Assembly (NCBI RefSeq): GCF_900114375.1
Contig: NZ_FOSV01000020.1
Span: forward strand, 1 to 64,000
Reading direction: 5' to 3'
Source of the DNA: Methylorubrum salsuginis
GTDB taxonomy: Bacteria; Pseudomonadota; Alphaproteobacteria; Rhizobiales; Beijerinckiaceae
DNA: 64,000 nt
The notes under the pieces are model-generated. The model saw nothing but the letters and a program-made list of their open reading frames with translations. It ran no database searches and was not told the origin of the DNA. A program made the translations under genes and the position numbers. Positions 60,371 through 64,000 of the stretch are shown piece after piece (position 1 is the first letter of the stretch; every line of letters starts with the position of its first letter).

Positions 60371-60970
60371 ATGTGCGGACATCCCCAAAAAATCGAGCCG
60401 CGCTCCGGCGTGGCCTTCACCCTGAAGCGCGGCCAGCGGCTCACCGTGATCGACCCGGAGGGCGAGCAGGTCGCCGACCTCGTGGCGTTCGTGCGCGACG
60501 ACATCGACGAGGTGATCTCGTCGGGCCGCACCATCGACTACGCCTCGCGCCTGTTCCTGACGACGGGCGACCCGATCTACTCCAACCGCTCGAATGTGCT
60601 GCTCGACATCGTCGAGGATACGGTCGGCCGCCACGATTTCCTGCTCACGCCCTGCTCGGCCGACACGTTCCGCATCATCTACGGCGACGAACACCCCCAT
60701 CGCGGCTGCTTCGGCAACCTCGCCGCCGCGCTCGAACCCTACGGCATCGGGCCGGACCGCATCCCGGTGGCCTTCAACGTGTTCATGCATGTCGCCATCG
60801 ACGGCACCACGGGCGAAATCGCGGTGAAGCCCCCCTTGAGCCGGGCGGGCGACCGCGTGGTGTTCGAGGCGAAAGTGGACCTGATCGTCGGGCTCACCGC
60901 CTGCTCGGCCCTGCAATCGAACAACTACGCCTTCAAGCCGATCCTCTACGCGATCGCCGACCCGGCGTGA
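60371..60970 (+). CDS. DUF1989 (urea carboxylase-associated) protein
   Basis: A 199-residue DUF1989 protein: GQRLTVIDPEGEQVADLVAF, NVLLDIVEDTVGRHDFLLTPCSADTF, then GCFGNLAAALEPYGI, and Cys in LTACSALQSNN, matching the three metal-binding cysteines of the family. The same domain forms the catalytic part of Tdm in this window, but this copy has no GcvT domain. Stand-alone forms often accompany urea carboxylase or riboswitch-controlled guanidine genes; no such gene is adjacent. Function unknown, probably a zinc-dependent C-N lyase-type reaction. Confidence 0.85.
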   Translation: MCGHPQKIEPRSGVAFTLKRGQRLTVIDPEGEQVADLVAFVRDDIDEVISSGRTIDYASRLFLTTGDPIYSNRSNVLLDIVEDTVGRHDFLLTPCSADTFRIIYGDEHPHRGCFGNLAAALEPYGIGPDRIPVAFNVFMHVAIDGTTGEIAVKPPLSRAGDRVVFEAKVDLIVGLTACSALQSNNYAFKPILYAIADPA

Positions 60971-61028
60971 GCCGTCCCTCGCGTTTCCCCTCTGTTCTCC
61001 GCGTCCCGGCTTGGCTAAACGGCGCGCC

Positions 61029-62666
61029 ATGCTGCGCCTTCGCGAGTATCAGCGCGCCGCCCTCGACGCGCTCCAACGGCACTGGGACGCGAAGGGCGGG
61101 CCCGGCCTCGTCGTGCTGCCGACGGGCGCCGGCAAGGCGCTCGTGATCGCCGCCCTCGTGCGCGAATGGCTGGAGCGGGCGCCGGGGGCCCGCATCTGCG
61201 TGCTCGCCCATGTCCGCGAACTCGTGGCGCAGAACCACGCCGAACTGCTGGCCTACTGGCCCGCGGCGCCCGCCGGCATCTTCTCGGCCGGGCTCGGGCG
61301 GCGCGAGAGCGGGGCGCCGGTCACCTTCGCCTCGATCCAGTCGGTGCGCGACCGCGCGTCCCTGTTCGAGGGGACCGACCTCGTCGTCATCGACGAGGCC
61401 CATCTGGTGCCGCGCTCGGCCGAGACCGGCTATGGGCGCTTCCTCGCCGGGCTTCGCACCGGCAATCCGGACCTCAAGGTCGCGGGCTTCACCGCCACGC
61501 CCTACCGGCTCGATTCCGGCCGCCTCGACGAGGGCGAGGGCCGGGTGTTCGAGCGCATCGTCCACGAATCCGCCGTCGGCGACCTGATCGGGCAGGGTTT
61601 TCTCGCGCCGCTGATCTGCAAGGCCACCGCGCTCACCCTCGACGTCTCGGGCGTCGGACAGCGCGGCGGCGACTACATCCCCTCGGCGCTGGAGGCCGCG
61701 GTCAACCGCGACTGGATCACCCGCGCGGCGGTGGAGGAGATGGCGGCCTACGGGCGGGATCGCCGGGCCTGGCTCGCCTTCTGCGCCGGCATCGATCACG
61801 CGGGCGCCGTGCGCGACGCGGTGCGGGAACAAGGGTTTTCTTGCGAGACCGTCACGGCCGAGATGGGCAAGCGCGAGCGCGACCGCATCGTGCGCGACTT
61901 CCGGGCGGGCAAGATCCGCTGCCTGACCTCGGTCGGGGTGCTGTCGACCGGGTTCAACGTGCCGGAGGTCGATCTGATCGCGCTACTGCGCCCGACGCAA
62001 TCGGCCGGGCTCTACGTGCAGCAGGTCGGCCGGGCGCTCCGCCGCGCGCCGGGGAAGTCCGACGGGCTCGTCCTCGACTATGCCGGCTTGGTCCGGATGC
62101 ACGGCCCGGTCGATGCCGTGACCGCGCGCAGCGTCGCTTTAGGGCCGGCTGTGGGAGGCGCGGCCCGCGCAAAACCCTGCCCCGGCTGCGGCGCGCTGAT
62201 CGCGCTCAACGCCAGCACCTGCGAGGCCTGCTGGGTCGAGCCGGAGGCCGAGGACGCCGAGGCGCCCCACGCGGCAACCGCCGAGGACGCGCTGCCGATC
62301 CTGTCCGAGACCATCGCGGGCTGGCGCTCCGTGACGGCCTGGAGCCTCGCCCCCGGCCCCGGCGGCCACGGTCCCGACCGGCTGGAAGCGGTGTTGCGCT
62401 GGCCCGGCGGCGGCTGCCGCATGGAGGTGTGCGTGGAACACTCGGGCCATGCCCGCGAGCGGGCGGTGGCGTGGTGGCGCGCCTGCGGCGGGGCCGAGCC
62501 GGTGCCGCTCACGGTCGCGGAGGCCCTGGAACGGCAGGACGAGCTGGAACGCCCCGATTCCGTGCGGATCGAGGCCGCGGGCCGGCTGTCGGAGAGCGTC
62601 GAGCTGCGGTTTCCGGACGGGCGAAGGTTTCGGGATGTGCGGCGGTGGGGCGGGTTGGCGGCGTAG
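61029..62666 (+). CDS. DEAH-box superfamily 2 helicase with zinc ribbon
   Basis: A 545-residue ATP-dependent nucleic-acid helicase: Q-motif-like LREYQRAALDAL, Walker A PTGAGKAL, DEAH (VVIDEAHLVP), motif III FTATPYR, and domain 2 with GVLSTGFNVPEVD and QQVGRALRRAPGK. A C-terminal zinc ribbon (CPGCGAL and CEACW) and a 150-residue domain of unknown fold follow. A TTG at 61011 is an alternative start. It resembles small YprA/SSL2-type helicases of alphaproteobacteria; role in DNA repair or replication is not shown. Confidence 0.88.
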   Translation: MLRLREYQRAALDALQRHWDAKGGPGLVVLPTGAGKALVIAALVREWLERAPGARICVLAHVRELVAQNHAELLAYWPAAPAGIFSAGLGRRESGAPVTFASIQSVRDRASLFEGTDLVVIDEAHLVPRSAETGYGRFLAGLRTGNPDLKVAGFTATPYRLDSGRLDEGEGRVFERIVHESAVGDLIGQGFLAPLICKATALTLDVSGVGQRGGDYIPSALEAAVNRDWITRAAVEEMAAYGRDRRAWLAFCAGIDHAGAVRDAVREQGFSCETVTAEMGKRERDRIVRDFRAGKIRCLTSVGVLSTGFNVPEVDLIALLRPTQSAGLYVQQVGRALRRAPGKSDGLVLDYAGLVRMHGPVDAVTARSVALGPAVGGAARAKPCPGCGALIALNASTCEACWVEPEAEDAEAPHAATAEDALPILSETIAGWRSVTAWSLAPGPGGHGPDRLEAVLRWPGGGCRMEVCVEHSGHARERAVAWWRACGGAEPVPLTVAEALERQDELERPDSVRIEAAGRLSESVELRFPDGRRFRDVRRWGGLAA

Positions 62667-62669
62667 ACC

Positions 62670-63533
62670 TCACGCCCGCAGAAAATCGATCAGCGCCGCG
62701 TTCACCGCGTCCGCCGCCTCGTGCTGCACCCAGTGGGTCGCGTCCGGAATCCACTTCACCCGGCCCCGCTCGCACAGGGCGAGGCTCGCCTCGGCCAGCC
62801 CCGGCTGGAGCGCCGGATCGCGCCGGCCCCATAGGATCAGCGTCGGTGCCGCAACCCGCGGCGGGGTCTGATCCCGAGGCAGGCGGGCGAGCGCCCGGTA
62901 CCAGTCGAGCATCGCCGTCACCGCGCCGGGGCGGCGCCAATCCTCGGCGTAACGGTCGAGATCGGCCTGCGAAAAGGTGCCGGGCCGGGCGGAGCGGCGC
63001 AGCATCTCGCGTAAGCCCAGACAATCGCGGGCGGTGAGCAGACGCTCGGGGACGAGGGGCAACTGGAACAGACCGGCATAGGTGCTGCGCAGGACCTGCC
63101 CCGGATGGCGCAGGAGATACGGCCCGAACACCCCCGGATGGAAGCCGTTGAGCGCCGCCAGCCGCTCGACGCGCTCGGGATAAAAGCTCGCGGTCCAGAA
63201 CGCGACGAGGGCGCCCCAATCGTGCCCGACGAGTCGAAATTTTTCGAAGTTGCAGGCATCGGCCAGCGCGATCACGTCCGCGGCGAGCCGGTCGAGGTGA
63301 TACGCCTCGATGCCCCGTGGCCGGTCGCTGAGGCCGTAGCCGCGCTGGTCCGGCACGACGAGGCGCAGGCCGCTTTCCGCGAGCGGGCCGATCTGGCGGC
63401 GCCAGCCGCGCCGGGATTCGGGAAAGCCGTGCAGCAGGATCGTCGCCGGCCCGTCCGCGGGACCGGCCTCGGCGACGTGAAGGCGCACGGGGCCGAGCGG
63501 AACGTGGCGGTGGCGGAGTTCGGGATCGGGCAT
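62670..63533 (-). CDS. Alpha/beta hydrolase, epoxide hydrolase/haloalkane dehalogenase type
   Basis: A 287-residue enzyme with an aspartate nucleophile: HGFPES (35-40) supplies the oxyanion hole as in soluble epoxide hydrolases, GHDWG holds Asp105, and DATHWVQHE the catalytic histidine. The cap domain is helical (about 130-215). The HGFPE motif favours epoxide hydrolase over dehalogenase, but fluoroacetate dehalogenases share it. ATG 63533 is chosen over an upstream GTG. It converges with the helicase gene (gap three bases). Confidence 0.85.
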   Translation of the reverse strand: MPDPELRHRHVPLGPVRLHVAEAGPADGPATILLHGFPESRRGWRRQIGPLAESGLRLVVPDQRGYGLSDRPRGIEAYHLDRLAADVIALADACNFEKFRLVGHDWGALVAFWTASFYPERVERLAALNGFHPGVFGPYLLRHPGQVLRSTYAGLFQLPLVPERLLTARDCLGLREMLRRSARPGTFSQADLDRYAEDWRRPGAVTAMLDWYRALARLPRDQTPPRVAAPTLILWGRRDPALQPGLAEASLALCERGRVKWIPDATHWVQHEAADAVNAALIDFLRA

Positions 63534-63637
63534 GGGGTCCACGTAAAGGGGTCATGCGGCGAACGCTGCAGGGTCGGCGGGGTTCGGGCCGGCGCCGGAC
63601 CCGCTATAGAGGGCCTGAGATCACGAGGCCCCCTTCG

Positions 63638-64000
63638 ATGCCCCTGCTGCGCTGCCTGCTCGCGCTCGCCTGCCTGACCGTGGGCGTCGCTTCGGCGCAA
63701 AGCCGCACCGTCACCGACGCCGCCGGGCGCCGGGTCGAGGTGCCGGACAGGATCGAGCGGGTGCTCGCCGCCGGCCCGCCCGCCGCAGTGCTGCTCTACA
63801 CCCTGGCGCCGAAGACAATGATCGGCTGGCCCCGCGCGCCGCGCCCCGAGGAGAGTGCCTTCCTCACACCCGAGACGGCGGCATTGCCATCCACCGGGCG
63901 GCTGACCGGGCGGGGCGGCACCGCCAACGTCGAGGCGGTGCTGGCCTTGAAGCCAGACCTCATCGTCGATGTCGGCAGCACCGGCGCGACCTACGCCTCG
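63638..64000 (+). CDS. ABC importer binding protein (hemin/cobalamin/iron type), partial
   Basis: The first 121 residues of a type III periplasmic binding protein: signal peptide (LLALACLTVGVASA), then RTVTDAAGRRVEVPDRIERVLAAGPPAAVLLYTL and NVEAVLALKPDLIVDVG, the BtuF/FhuD-type fold opening. It would bind an iron chelate, heme, cobalamin or similar and deliver it to an ABC permease encoded beyond the window. The C-terminal lobe is cut off. Confidence 0.85.
   Translation, partial: MPLLRCLLALACLTVGVASAQSRTVTDAAGRRVEVPDRIERVLAAGPPAAVLLYTLAPKTMIGWPRAPRPEESAFLTPETAALPSTGRLTGRGGTANVEAVLALKPDLIVDVGSTGATYAS

Noticed and set aside
60260-61832. Minus-strand open frames opposite the DUF1989 and helicase genes
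   Set aside because: Both sense genes have diagnostic motifs and ribosome sites; the antisense frames have none.

Overview
The window is high-GC DNA from an alphaproteobacterium, most likely a pink-pigmented facultative methylotroph of the Methylobacterium/Methylorubrum type. This is inferred from three things: bacteriochlorophyll genes (bchD, bchO) and carotenoid genes (crtI, crtB) without a full photosynthesis cluster, a complete-looking route for oxidising trimethylamine, and alphaproteobacterial versions of DksA and a GcrA-type protein. About 50 protein genes are supported, the first and last cut by the window edges. I see no tRNA, rRNA, CRISPR array, intact transposon or phage.

Layout. 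1-4.1 kb: UDP-glucose dehydrogenase (partial) and a UDP-sugar epimerase (sugar-nucleotide supply for surface polysaccharide), a 77-residue GcrA-tail-like protein, a proline-rich secreted protein and a flavin reductase. 4.3-11.0 kb, minus strand: a double cold-shock protein, a DUF192 protein, bchD, bchO, crtI, crtB and a 47-residue membrane protein, tightly packed. A perfect TGT-N12-ACA palindrome (PpsR/CrtJ type) lies over the start of crtI, and a dispersed palindromic repeat is inserted in frame in bchD. 11.2-13.2 kb: an acyltransferase-like membrane protein, a 104-residue porin fragment and DksA.

13.8-26.8 kb is the methylated-amine island. A three-gene dimethylamine monooxygenase operon (minus strand), an APC permease, a LuxR-type regulator, a stand-alone GcvT-like protein, trimethylamine monooxygenase (tmm), TMAO demethylase (tdm) and an outer-membrane TorF-type porin together predict TMA to TMAO to DMA to monomethylamine, with formaldehyde equivalents captured on tetrahydrofolate. 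Monomethylamine oxidation is not encoded here.

27.2-38.3 kb: a TonB-dependent receptor, then a metal-type block: cytochrome b561, a VIT/CCC1-like transporter, a six-cysteine secreted peptide, a sensor kinase/response regulator pair and a two-gene heavy-metal RND pump. Two AT-rich sites matching at 15 of 16 bases lie upstream of the cytochrome operon and of the pump, suggesting one small regulon. 38.4-47.1 kb: a GntR regulator, an NTF2-like protein, and an ABC importer whose permease and both ATPases are fused in one 823-residue chain, followed by a PuuE/NodB-type deacetylase and a gamma-glutamyltransferase-like enzyme; substrate unknown.

47.6-52.5 kb: a three-gene translationally coupled beta-glucan/cellulose-type synthase operon (membrane fusion protein, alpha/alpha-barrel hydrolase-like protein with a probable CTG start, GT2 synthase). 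52.5-64 kb: small secreted proteins, a GH15 glucoamylase-like enzyme, DsbD, an OPT transporter converging on dsbD with no gap, a DUF1989 protein, a DEAH helicase, an epoxide-hydrolase-like enzyme and the start of a metal/cobalamin-type binding protein.
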